DNA from: Flavobacterium psychrophilum | Lineage (GTDB): Bacteria > Bacteroidota > Bacteroidia > Flavobacteriales > Flavobacteriaceae | Assembly: GCA_945897545.1 (NCBI GenBank) | Contig: CAMDGJ010000071.1 | Coordinates: 1-12,127 of the forward strand | Direction: 5' to 3' | Length of the DNA: 12,127 nt | Shown: positions 6,570 to 12,127 of the stretch, piece after piece | Position numbering within the stretch: position 1 is the stretch's first letter | Layout: every line of letters begins with the position of its first letter | Notes under the pieces: generated by a model | Told to the model about the DNA's origin: nothing | Database searches by the model: none | Seen by the model: the letters and a program-made list of their open reading frames with translations, nothing else | Program-made: the position numbers and the translations under genes

Positions 6570-7967
6570 ATGACTTTAATAAAATCTATATCAGGAATTC
6601 GGGGAACCATTGGCGGAAAAGTAGGGGAAAACCTCACACCAGTCGATGCGGTGAAATTTGCTTCGGCTTATGGAACTTGGCTTTTAAGCCAAAAACCAAA
6701 AGCCAAAAGCCATAAGCTAAAAGTTGTTGTAGGTCGCGATGCTCGAATTTCTGGACCAATGATTCATAATTTGGTGGTAAATACATTAATAGGTTTGGGC
6801 ATTGACGTGATTGATTTAGGACTTTCGACAACACCAACGGTTGAAGTAGCAGTTCCTTTGGAAAATGCCGATGGCGGAATTATCCTTACCGCTTCACACA
6901 ATCCAAAACAATGGAATGCCTTGAAATTGTTAAACGAAAAAGGAGAGTTTTTGAATGGTATCGAAGGGGAGAAAATTCTACAAATTGCCGAAGCCGAAGC
7001 ATTCGACTTTTCGGATGTAGATAGTTTGGGTGAAATCACTGAAAATGATGCTTATATGGATATTCATATCGACGAAGTGTTGAATTTGCCTTTGGTAGAC
7101 ATTGAAGCCGTAAAAGCAGCTAAATTCAAGGTGGTTGTTGATGGAGTGAATTCGTCTGGAGGAATTATTATTCCAAAATTGTTAGAATTAATGGGCGTTG
7201 AAGTGGTGAAATTATATTGCGAACCCAATGGACATTTTCCACATAATCCGGAACCTTTGAAGGAACATCTGACCGATATTTCGGAATTGGTAGTCAAAGA
7301 AAAAGCGGATTTAGGTGTAGTCGTTGATCCTGATGTTGACAGACTTGCATTTATTTGTGAAGACGGAGAAATGTTTGGTGAAGAATATACTTTGGTGGCT
7401 TGTGCCGATTTTGTGTTGGGTAAAACGCCGGGAAATACAGTTTCGAATATGTCGTCATCGCGTGCTCTAAGAGATGTAACAAATGCTCATAAAGGAAACT
7501 ATGAAGCCAGCGCAGTAGGCGAGGTGAACGTAGTGGAATTAATGAAGAAGAACAATGCTATCATTGGAGGCGAAGGAAATGGCGGGATTATTTACCCTGA
7601 ATTGCATTATGGTCGAGATAGTTTGGTGGGCGTGGCGCTTTTTTTGACCCATTTGGCTCAAAAGAAAATGAGTGTTTCTGCTTTGCGTGCTTCGTATCCG
7701 GAATATTATATGAGCAAAAACAAAATCGAATTGACACCGCAAATCGATGTTGATGCGATTCTTGTGGCTATGACCGAGAAATACAAAAATGAAGATATCA
7801 CCACTATTGATGGCGTAAAAATTGATTTTACAACCGAATGGGTTCACTTAAGAAAATCGAATACAGAACCGATTATTCGTATTTATACCGAAGCAGCAAC
7901 TCAGGAAAAAGCAGATGATTTAGCATTAAGAATTATAGATGAAATTAAAGCAGCAGCTGGGCTTTAG
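6570..7967 (+). CDS. glmM: phosphoglucosamine mutase / phosphohexomutase
   Basis: This encodes a 465-residue cytoplasmic enzyme of the alpha-D-phosphohexomutase family, full length. The four functional loops are intact: phosphoserine loop TASHNP (S109), metal-binding DPDVDR (253-258), sugar-specificity loop GEGNGG (334-339) and phosphate-binding RKSNTEP (428-434). GlmM converts glucosamine-6-phosphate to glucosamine-1-phosphate for UDP-GlcNAc, needed for peptidoglycan and LPS. Bacteroidota homologues with the GEGNGG loop are usually annotated as GlmM, but some family members accept glucose or mannose phosphates, so substrate is inferred. The start MTLIKSISGIRGT is typical for the family. Unusual: residues about 40-51 (SQKPKAKSHKLK) are encoded by a 7-bp tandem repeat in a surface loop before the strand KVVVGRDAR. 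Confidence 0.93.
   Translation: MTLIKSISGIRGTIGGKVGENLTPVDAVKFASAYGTWLLSQKPKAKSHKLKVVVGRDARISGPMIHNLVVNTLIGLGIDVIDLGLSTTPTVEVAVPLENADGGIILTASHNPKQWNALKLLNEKGEFLNGIEGEKILQIAEAEAFDFSDVDSLGEITENDAYMDIHIDEVLNLPLVDIEAVKAAKFKVVVDGVNSSGGIIIPKLLELMGVEVVKLYCEPNGHFPHNPEPLKEHLTDISELVVKEKADLGVVVDPDVDRLAFICEDGEMFGEEYTLVACADFVLGKTPGNTVSNMSSSRALRDVTNAHKGNYEASAVGEVNVVELMKKNNAIIGGEGNGGIIYPELHYGRDSLVGVALFLTHLAQKKMSVSALRASYPEYYMSKNKIELTPQIDVDAILVAMTEKYKNEDITTIDGVKIDFTTEWVHLRKSNTEPIIRIYTEAATQEKADDLALRIIDEIKAAAGL
6688..6722 (+). repeat. heptanucleotide tandem repeat inside glmM
   Basis: Five consecutive 7-bp units, GCCAAAA, ACCAAAA, GCCAAAA, GCCATAA, GCTAAAA, encode the Lys/Ala-rich loop SQKPKAKSHKLK. Because 7 is not a multiple of 3, gain or loss of one unit would shift the frame of an essential gene, so length change is expected to be tolerated only in steps of three units. 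Confidence 0.75.
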
Positions 7968-7986
7968 GGTTTAAATCGTATCAAGT

Positions 7987-8024
7987 GAAAACGGTTTCGA
8001 AAAATATTTTGAAACCGGATTTTC
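7987..8024. terminator. bidirectional terminator between glmM and the acyltransferase gene
   Basis: CGGTTTC (7992-7998) pairs with GAAACCG (8011-8017). The stem extends through GAAAA (7987-7991) with TTTTC (8020-8024) across a 2-base bulge, and a T-rich stretch follows. It lies 20 bases after the glmM stop and 77 bases beyond the convergent acyltransferase stop. The A/T flanks on both sides suit termination in both directions. Confidence 0.6.
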
Positions 8025-8072
8025 TTTTCAAAATTTCGCCACAGATTCACCCATTTTTTTGATTAAATCACG

Positions 8073-8100
8073 CTGCAATCTGAAACCTGCAACCTAAAAA
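8073..8100 (+). repeat. heptanucleotide tandem repeat abutting the acyltransferase stop codon
   Basis: Four diverged 7-bp units, CTGCAAT, CTGAAAC, CTGCAAC, CTAAAAA, end exactly at the stop codon of the minus-strand gene (8101-8103). The pattern CTnnAAn resembles the other two arrays around glmM. Confidence 0.55.
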
Positions 8101-8970
8101 CTATCTTCTGTGTTTCCATCGTTTATGAGTCCATAAATAATATTCTGGAGCTTCATAAATTTGCTGTTCTACTAATTTTAGGAATTTATCTGTGATTTCA
8201 TAATCAGGAACTTTTGAAGCATTTTCCGAGAGGACTTCTAAACTGGCTTCGTAAAAGCCGCGTTTTACCTTTTTTACTTTTAAGAAAATTACATTCATAT
8301 CATATTTCTTCGACAGCATTTCCGCACCCGTATGAACAGGAACTTCTATTCCCATAAATTTTTGCCAATGAAAAGCGGAGGAAACCTTGGGTGATTGATC
8401 ACTTGCAAACCCAAAAATAGACAACTCATTACTCATTTTATTCTTTATAATTAATGGAATAGTTTCTTTGGTGGTGATAAGCGTAGCTTTGAATCTAGAG
8501 CGAATGTTGCGAACTAATTTATCAAAATAAGGATTAGCGATTTTTTTGTAAATGGCAAAAGCATTATATGTCACGTAGGCATTCATCGAAATTGCCCATT
8601 CATAGCTGGCATAATGCGCCAGCATCATAGAGATACTTTTTTCTTTAGACTCCAATTTATTATATACTTCCAGATTGGTAAACACGAAACGTTTGCTGAT
8701 TTCTTCCTTTGAAATGGTCATCGTTTTTATCATTTCGAGGAACATATCACACAAATGTCGAAATGATTTTTTTTCGATATCCAATCGCTCCTGATCTGAT
8801 AAATGAGGCAATGCCAAAGCTAAGTTTTCTCGAACCGTTTTTTTTCGATAACCAATTACATAATAAACGATTAGGTAAATAAAGTCAGAAAATAGATATA
8901 ATGCTTTAAAAGGCAACATCGAAATGCACCATAAAAAAGGGTAAACTAGTAGATAAATTATGAAACGCAT
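8101..8970 (-). CDS. LpxL/HtrB-like lysophospholipid (lipid A) acyltransferase
   Basis: This encodes 289 residues from the ATG at 8970. An N-terminal hydrophobic segment (FIIYLLVYPFLWCISMLPF) anchors it to the inner membrane. The acyltransferase HX4E motif is present (H119-YASY-E124), followed by FASDQSPK (188-195) and the family's closing YLWTHKRWKHR. The family transfers acyl chains from acyl-ACP to lipid A precursors; in Bacteroidota this homologue may add the secondary acyl chain of lipid A or act on aminolipids, which the sequence cannot decide. The frame also has a TTG at 8991, but that codon overlaps a good -7 box and the family start is MRFIIYLL, so 8970 is preferred. It is monocistronic, convergent with glmM and divergent from the rhomboid gene. 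Confidence 0.9.
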   Translation of the reverse strand: MRFIIYLLVYPFLWCISMLPFKALYLFSDFIYLIVYYVIGYRKKTVRENLALALPHLSDQERLDIEKKSFRHLCDMFLEMIKTMTISKEEISKRFVFTNLEVYNKLESKEKSISMMLAHYASYEWAISMNAYVTYNAFAIYKKIANPYFDKLVRNIRSRFKATLITTKETIPLIIKNKMSNELSIFGFASDQSPKVSSAFHWQKFMGIEVPVHTGAEMLSKKYDMNVIFLKVKKVKRGFYEASLEVLSENASKVPDYEITDKFLKLVEQQIYEAPEYYLWTHKRWKHRR

Positions 8971-8988
8971 TAAATAAAATATTTTCAA

Positions 8989-8996
8989 CAAATATA
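8989..8996 (-). promoter_or_regulatory. candidate -7 box for the acyltransferase gene
   Basis: The minus strand reads TATATTTG, an exact TANNTTTG match 19 bases upstream of the ATG at 8970. It overlaps the alternative TTG start, arguing against that start. No clear -33 box was found. Confidence 0.45.
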
Positions 8997-9095
8997 ATCC
9001 AAAAAATCCTTATGGTTGACAGATTATGGTACGTAACCTGTTTTTATAACCATTATATTAATTAGATTTACACTTTTAAAAACAACAAATTTTTT

Positions 9096-9737
9096 ATGAG
9101 CACTATTTTAATTGTTATTATTGCCGTCACTATTTTATTCAGTTTTAAAGGATTTAACGATTTGGCATTTTTTAGGAAGTTTGAATTTCACATTGGTAGC
9201 ATTCGAGCAGGAGAACAGATAAGGTTAATTACTTCGGGATTTTTGCATGGCGATATGGGACATTTGTTTTTCAATATGTTTACCCTTTATATGTTTGCCC
9301 CAGTGGTAATAAATTATTTTGGAAGCGCATCTTTCTTCTTGATTTATATGGCAAGCCTTGTTTTTGGTAGTCTCCTGACCTTTTTGATGCACAAAAATGA
9401 GTATAGTTATAGAGCGATTGGAGCTTCAGGTGCCGTAGTTGGGATTTTGTATTCCGCAATTCTTATTGATCCAACGATGAACTTATACTTGTTTTTTATC
9501 CCCATTCCCATTCCGGCTTATCTTTTTGGCATTGGCTATTTGTTGTATTCTATTTATGGAATGAAAGCCAAGAACGATAACATTGGTCACACGGCTCATT
9601 TTGGAGGTGCTATTGGCGGTTATTTAATTACTTTGCTAAAAGAGCCGACAATGATTGTAGATAATACCTTTATGGTAGTGCTTTTAGCAATTCCCATCAT
9701 TATTCTTTTTGTGATGGCAAAATTGGGTAAGTTATAA
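9096..9737 (+). CDS. rhomboid-family intramembrane serine protease
   Basis: This encodes 213 residues with about six transmembrane segments. The catalytic pair is present: Ser111 in GASG (109-112) and His168 in AHFGGAIGG. The oxyanion/structural residues H56 and N60 in HLFFNMFTL also match GlpG (H150, N154), as does HGDMGHLFFN in the first loop-helix. Rhomboids cut transmembrane helices of other membrane proteins within the bilayer; the substrate here is unknown. The start ATG directly precedes a hydrophobic first segment (STILIVIIAVTILF) and the leader is A-rich. A near-match to a -7 box (TAGATTTA, 9063-9070) lies upstream but lacks the final G. The SIMPL gene follows after 70 bases on the same strand and may be co-transcribed. 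Confidence 0.92.
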   Translation: MSTILIVIIAVTILFSFKGFNDLAFFRKFEFHIGSIRAGEQIRLITSGFLHGDMGHLFFNMFTLYMFAPVVINYFGSASFFLIYMASLVFGSLLTFLMHKNEYSYRAIGASGAVVGILYSAILIDPTMNLYLFFIPIPIPAYLFGIGYLLYSIYGMKAKNDNIGHTAHFGGAIGGYLITLLKEPTMIVDNTFMVVLLAIPIIILFVMAKLGKL

Positions 9738-9772
9738 TTGGCACAAGATTTGGATTCAGATTCTAAAACTTA

Positions 9773-9809
9773 TAAAAATTAATAAAAATTAATAAAAATT
9801 AATAAAAAT
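9773..9809 (+). repeat. 10-bp tandem repeat directly before the SIMPL start codon
   Basis: The 10-bp unit AATAAAAATT runs through nearly four copies with perfect periodicity, from TAAAAATT at 9773 up to AATAAAAATG, so that the last copy contributes the AT of the start codon at 9808. The period equals about one helical turn. It leaves the initiation region unstructured and A-rich, as favoured for translation in this phylum; copy number could vary by slippage. Confidence 0.8.
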
Positions 9810-10494
9810 GAAAAAAGTAATTTTAATTCTTGCCTTAGTATTTATGGCAAATTCGTATTCACAAGAGCAAAAACAAGTTCCAATGATTAATGTATCGGGG
9901 GAAGGAAAAGTCAAAGTAGCCCCAGATCAAGCGTCGATTTCCATTTCGATTGAAACTAAAGGAGTAAAGGCTGATGATGTAAAGCGAGAAAATGACAAAA
10001 AGATGGACGGAATTTTGAAATTCATCAAGAAGTCGAATATTGACTCAGAAGATTTTCAAACGCAACGCATTGCTTTGAATCCAAATTATGATTACGAAAA
10101 AAAGAAATACAATTATGTAGCCACCCAAACTGTTCAAATTCTTTTGAAAGATTTATCTAAATATGATGCTTTGATGGAAGGTTTGGTCAATGAAGGAATC
10201 AACAGAATTGACAATGTAGAATTCAAATCTTCAAAAATGATTCAATTGCAATCTGAGGCTCGAAAATTAGCGATGAAGGATGCCAAAGCAAAAGCTGAAG
10301 ATTTTGTTTCGGTTTTAGGGCAAAAAGTAGGTAAAGCTATTTTGATATCGGATAATTCACAAATTTATGTTCCTCAACCCAGAATGTATGCAATGAAATC
10401 AATGGCGATGAGCGATTCTGCTCCAAGAGAAACATTGGCAATTGGCGAAATAGAAATTACGGCAAATGTGAGTGTAAATTTTATTTTGGAATAG
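9808..10494 (+). CDS. secreted SIMPL (DUF541) domain protein
   Basis: This encodes 228 residues with a signal peptide (KKVILILALVFMANSYS, probable cleavage before QEQ at residue 19), so periplasmic or outer-membrane associated. The mature part is a single SIMPL/DUF541 domain: the opening strand INVSGEGKVKVAPDQASISI, FQTQRIALNPNYDYE, TQTVQILLKDLSKYDALM, and the helix ARKLAMKDAKAKAEDFVSVLG, closing with TANVSVNFILE. Bacterial members (for example Brucella BP26) form oligomeric periplasmic assemblies, but no biochemical role is established, and none is claimed here. Length is usual for the family. It follows the rhomboid gene by 70 bases with a 10-bp tandem repeat at its start. The first strong hairpin downstream is at 10586. 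Confidence 0.9.
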   Translation: MKKVILILALVFMANSYSQEQKQVPMINVSGEGKVKVAPDQASISISIETKGVKADDVKRENDKKMDGILKFIKKSNIDSEDFQTQRIALNPNYDYEKKKYNYVATQTVQILLKDLSKYDALMEGLVNEGINRIDNVEFKSSKMIQLQSEARKLAMKDAKAKAEDFVSVLGQKVGKAILISDNSQIYVPQPRMYAMKSMAMSDSAPRETLAIGEIEITANVSVNFILE

Positions 10495-10541
10495 AAAAAA
10501 TTGACATTGTATTAAACTAATAAAGTCTTGAAATTTTAGAC

Positions 10542-10740
10542 TGAACCCAAAAGTTTAGACAAATTTATAATTAATTTTGATAATAATGAGTTCGATATTG
10601 TATCGGGCTCATTTTGTTTAAATTTGACTTAATTCTTCCGCTTTATCATGACGATATACAAAGACATCAACTTTTAATAAACAAACTTCAAAAGGTGTAA
10701 TAAAATTATAGACGATATTTTTTCTAAACACCCTCTATTT
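10542..10740 (-). mobile_element. decayed right end of an IS3-type insertion sequence (candidate)
   Basis: TGAACCCAAAAGTTTAGACA at 10542 begins with TG and resembles IS3-family terminal inverted repeats. Inward from it comes the hairpin at 10586-10612, then a minus-strand frame of 38 codons (10734-10618, stop TAA) reading NFITPFEVCLLKVDVFVYRH and ending KAEELSQI. TPFE followed by a hydrophobic run is reminiscent of the C-terminal end of DDE transposases. Upstream of it the frame is broken by stop codons. No second terminal repeat is visible. Family assignment is from memory of end sequences and is tentative. Confidence 0.35.
10586..10619 (+). terminator. intrinsic terminator hairpin downstream of the SIMPL gene
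   Basis: As plus-strand RNA, AUGAGUUCGAUA (10586-10597) pairs over 12 positions with UAUCGGGCUCAU (10601-10612), two of them U-G, around a UUG loop, followed by UUUUGUUU. On the minus strand the same positions give two C-A mismatches, so it is oriented to stop plus-strand transcription. It may belong to the IS remnant and insulate it from readthrough, while now serving as the SIMPL gene terminator. Confidence 0.7.
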
Positions 10741-10926
10741 TACATGACTTTATTCAAAATCGATTACTATGGACAATATTCATAATTAAATTATTTAAAT
10801 AGTCAACCAAATCAAAAATTGATATCAAATTTAGGGTTAAAGGTTATATTTTGGCAAACTCATTTTCTTTGTTTTTTACTTTCACTAAGAATCAAATTTT
10901 TAAAGATGTTGTAATAAGGAGATTTG
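10741..10926. other. gene-free AT-rich stretch
   Basis: This is part of the 616-base space between the SIMPL and C1 peptidase genes. I see no open frame of note, no RNA gene and no array. Minus-strand reading gives short broken frames that could be further IS decay (for example IFDLVDYLNNLIMNIVHSN between stops), but this is not strong enough to call. Confidence 0.4.
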
Positions 10927-10966
10927 GCACCTATATCTTTTTTTTTGCACCTATGCTTTTTTTATT
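10927..10966 (+). repeat. imperfect 20-bp tandem duplication upstream of the C1 peptidase promoter
   Basis: Unit 1 (10927-10946) and unit 2 (10947-10966) both begin GCACCTAT and run into a T-tract; 16 of 20 positions agree. The spacing is two helical turns. Unit 2 overlaps the -33/-7 spacer of the promoter, so it could be a pair of same-face protein sites or a simple duplication. Confidence 0.6.
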
Positions 10967-10973
10967 ATATTTG
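10944..10973 (+). promoter_or_regulatory. Bacteroidota-type promoter for the C1 peptidase gene
   Basis: TTTG (10944-10947), 18 bases, then TATATTTG (10966-10973): a full match to the Bacteroidota primary sigma promoter TTTG-N(~19)-TANNTTTG and the best promoter in the window. The predicted start near 10979 gives a leader of about 130 bases before the ATG at 11111. A T7 tract (10957-10963) lies in the spacer. Confidence 0.6.
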
Positions 10974-11110
10974 ATTTAAATACGAGTTTATTTAATGACT
11001 TCATTCTAATGAATTTAATTATCTGGACTGTTATTTATAGTATAAATAATAAGGTTCAACGATTCATAAAATTAAATTCCTCTCACCAATAACTTAATAA
11101 AATACCAACT

Positions 11111-12127
11111 ATGAAAAAAATTATGCTTATTTCATTTCTATTTTTTGTATTACTATGTTCGGCACAAAAAAAATATGCTAAGGGTATGGATTTTGATGAC
11201 GAAACCTATTCGGCTATTCCACAAAAAGCCAAACTTACTCGCGGTTTAGAAATTGTACCGGCTGCTGTCAGTTTAAAAGCGTTTGCTCCAATTCCAGAAA
11301 ATCAGGGGGATCACGGTACCTGCACTTCCTGGGCAGCTGCTTACTGTGGCAGGACTATCCTTCAGGCCATAAAGAATAATTGGAAAGACGTAAACATCAT
11401 AACAAAAAATGCCTACTCTGCTCCTTTTCTGTTTAGAATGTTAAAACCAGATGACAGTATTTGTAGTGGAGGATCTTCTGTAGCTGAAGCTTTTTTGGTT
11501 ATGAAAGATTATGGATCTTTAAAAAGCGCCAATACACCAGGATTGTGTCTTCCTAAGATTACTAGTGCGCAACTTGAAAATGCTTTGTCGGAAAAAATTA
11601 AAGATTATATGCGCATTTTTAATACCGAAGATGCTTCCCAAATTAAAGTGCAGTCCGTACGAAAATCAATTTCAGAAATGAAACCAGTGGTTATCGGTAT
11701 GATTTGTCCCGAATCCTTTATGTTTAGCGGTGTGGTTTGGGAACCTAAAGAAGAGCCTCTCAAAACTTACGGTGGACATGCGATGTGTGTGGTAGGGTAT
11801 GATGACACTAAATATGGTGGGGCTTTTGAAATACAAAATAGTTGGGGTACTTCATGGGGCAATAAAGGGTATGTCTGGATTAAGTATGCAGATTTTGCCA
11901 GATTTACAAAATATGCCTTCCAGTTTATTGACCTACCGGAGCCAAAACCCCTAGTGGCAGATCTTTCAGGTCAAATAAAGTTGATGTTATCTGACGGCAA
12001 TATGATGCCTGTAACCCTAAATTCAGATACAAATGGTTCCACTTATAAAACTTCGAAATCCTATACTTATGGCAGTCGTTTCAGAATTTATATTTCAAAT
12101 AATGAACCTGCTTATGTGTATGCCATC
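11111..12127 (+). CDS. secreted C1 (papain) family cysteine peptidase with DUF4384-like C-terminal region, partial
   Basis: The frame is open from the ATG at 11111 to the window end, 339 codons, so the C-terminus is cut off by the window. The signal peptide is KKIMLISFLFFVLLCSA with probable cleavage before QKK; the Cys lacks a proper lipobox. Papain-fold residues are all present: oxyanion Q65 and nucleophile C71 in NQGDHGTCTSWAA, H223 in GGHAMCVVGYDD and N243 in IQNSWGTSWG, so it should be an active peptidase rather than a pseudoenzyme. There is no long inhibitory propeptide: the domain begins about 40 residues after the signal peptide. From about residue 280 a second region starts (VADLSGQIKLMLSDG, then YTYGSRFRIYISNNEPAYVY), which resembles DUF4384, a domain often appended to peptidases. 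The substrate is unknown. It has its own promoter and long leader. Confidence 0.9.
   Translation, partial: MKKIMLISFLFFVLLCSAQKKYAKGMDFDDETYSAIPQKAKLTRGLEIVPAAVSLKAFAPIPENQGDHGTCTSWAAAYCGRTILQAIKNNWKDVNIITKNAYSAPFLFRMLKPDDSICSGGSSVAEAFLVMKDYGSLKSANTPGLCLPKITSAQLENALSEKIKDYMRIFNTEDASQIKVQSVRKSISEMKPVVIGMICPESFMFSGVVWEPKEEPLKTYGGHAMCVVGYDDTKYGGAFEIQNSWGTSWGNKGYVWIKYADFARFTKYAFQFIDLPEPKPLVADLSGQIKLMLSDGNMMPVTLNSDTNGSTYKTSKSYTYGSRFRIYISNNEPAYVYAI

Noticed and set aside
6634..7847. Minus-strand open frames inside glmM (6634-6837, 6764-7039, 7064-7297, 7539-7847)
   Set aside because: Antisense shadows of a full-length conserved enzyme; Ser/Thr/Asn-rich peptides without recognisable domains.
10524..10542. 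AGTCT...AGACT hairpin shortly after the SIMPL stop
   Set aside because: Only a 5-bp stem, AT-rich loop and no T-tract; the hairpin at 10586-10612 is a far better terminator.
10598..10626. TTG-N18-TAAATTTG on the plus strand, a good promoter match
   Set aside because: Its -33 box is the loop of a terminator hairpin and no plus-strand gene follows for almost 500 bases; probably fortuitous, though an ncRNA or long leader cannot be excluded.

Overview
The window looks like a chromosomal segment of a low-GC Bacteroidota, most likely a Flavobacterium or close relative. This rests on AT-rich intergenic DNA, A-rich translation starts without clear Shine-Dalgarno sequences, several matches to the Bacteroidota -7 box TANNTTTG (one with a TTTG -33 box at the right spacing), and the character of the proteins (flavobacterial-type phosphohexomutase, AcpH, SIMPL, rhomboid and LpxL-like acyltransferase). 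Genus is inference; no rRNA or marker gene is present.

Layout. Bases 1-6487 are almost entirely minus-strand: an NTF2-like protein (121-591), a leaderless M23 metallopeptidase-fold protein (791-1468), a long REP-like hairpin (1556-1629), a Fic protein with a C-terminal HTH-like domain and its own terminator (1693-2669), a ClC-CBS transporter/channel (2734-4518), the C-terminal stump of an AlkD-type DNA alkylation repair gene joined to the N-terminal two thirds of a gamma-glutamyltransferase gene (4562-5906), and an ACP phosphodiesterase (5903-6487). A divergent intergenic region then leads to glmM (6570-7967, plus). glmM converges on an LpxL-like acyltransferase (8101-8970, minus), which is divergent from a rhomboid protease (9096-9737) and a secreted SIMPL-domain protein (9808-10494). 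A 616-base gene-free stretch (10495-11110) holds what appears to be the decayed right end of an IS3-type element, a strong terminator hairpin and a well-formed promoter. The window ends inside a secreted papain-family (C1) peptidase with the start of a DUF4384-like domain (11111-12127+).

Most genes are housekeeping or envelope related: GlmM feeds UDP-GlcNAc synthesis for peptidoglycan and LPS, the LpxL-like enzyme acylates lipid A or another lipid, and AcpH acts on acyl carrier protein. No dedicated multi-gene defence or biosynthetic system is visible. The most noteworthy points are a perfect 12-bp inverted repeat flanking the -7 box of the Fic gene, the ggt/alkD deletion fusion, three separate heptanucleotide tandem arrays in and around glmM (one inside its coding region), a ClC protein with valine in place of the internal proton glutamate, and the C1 peptidase promoter with a 20-bp tandem repeat and a T7 tract in its spacer.
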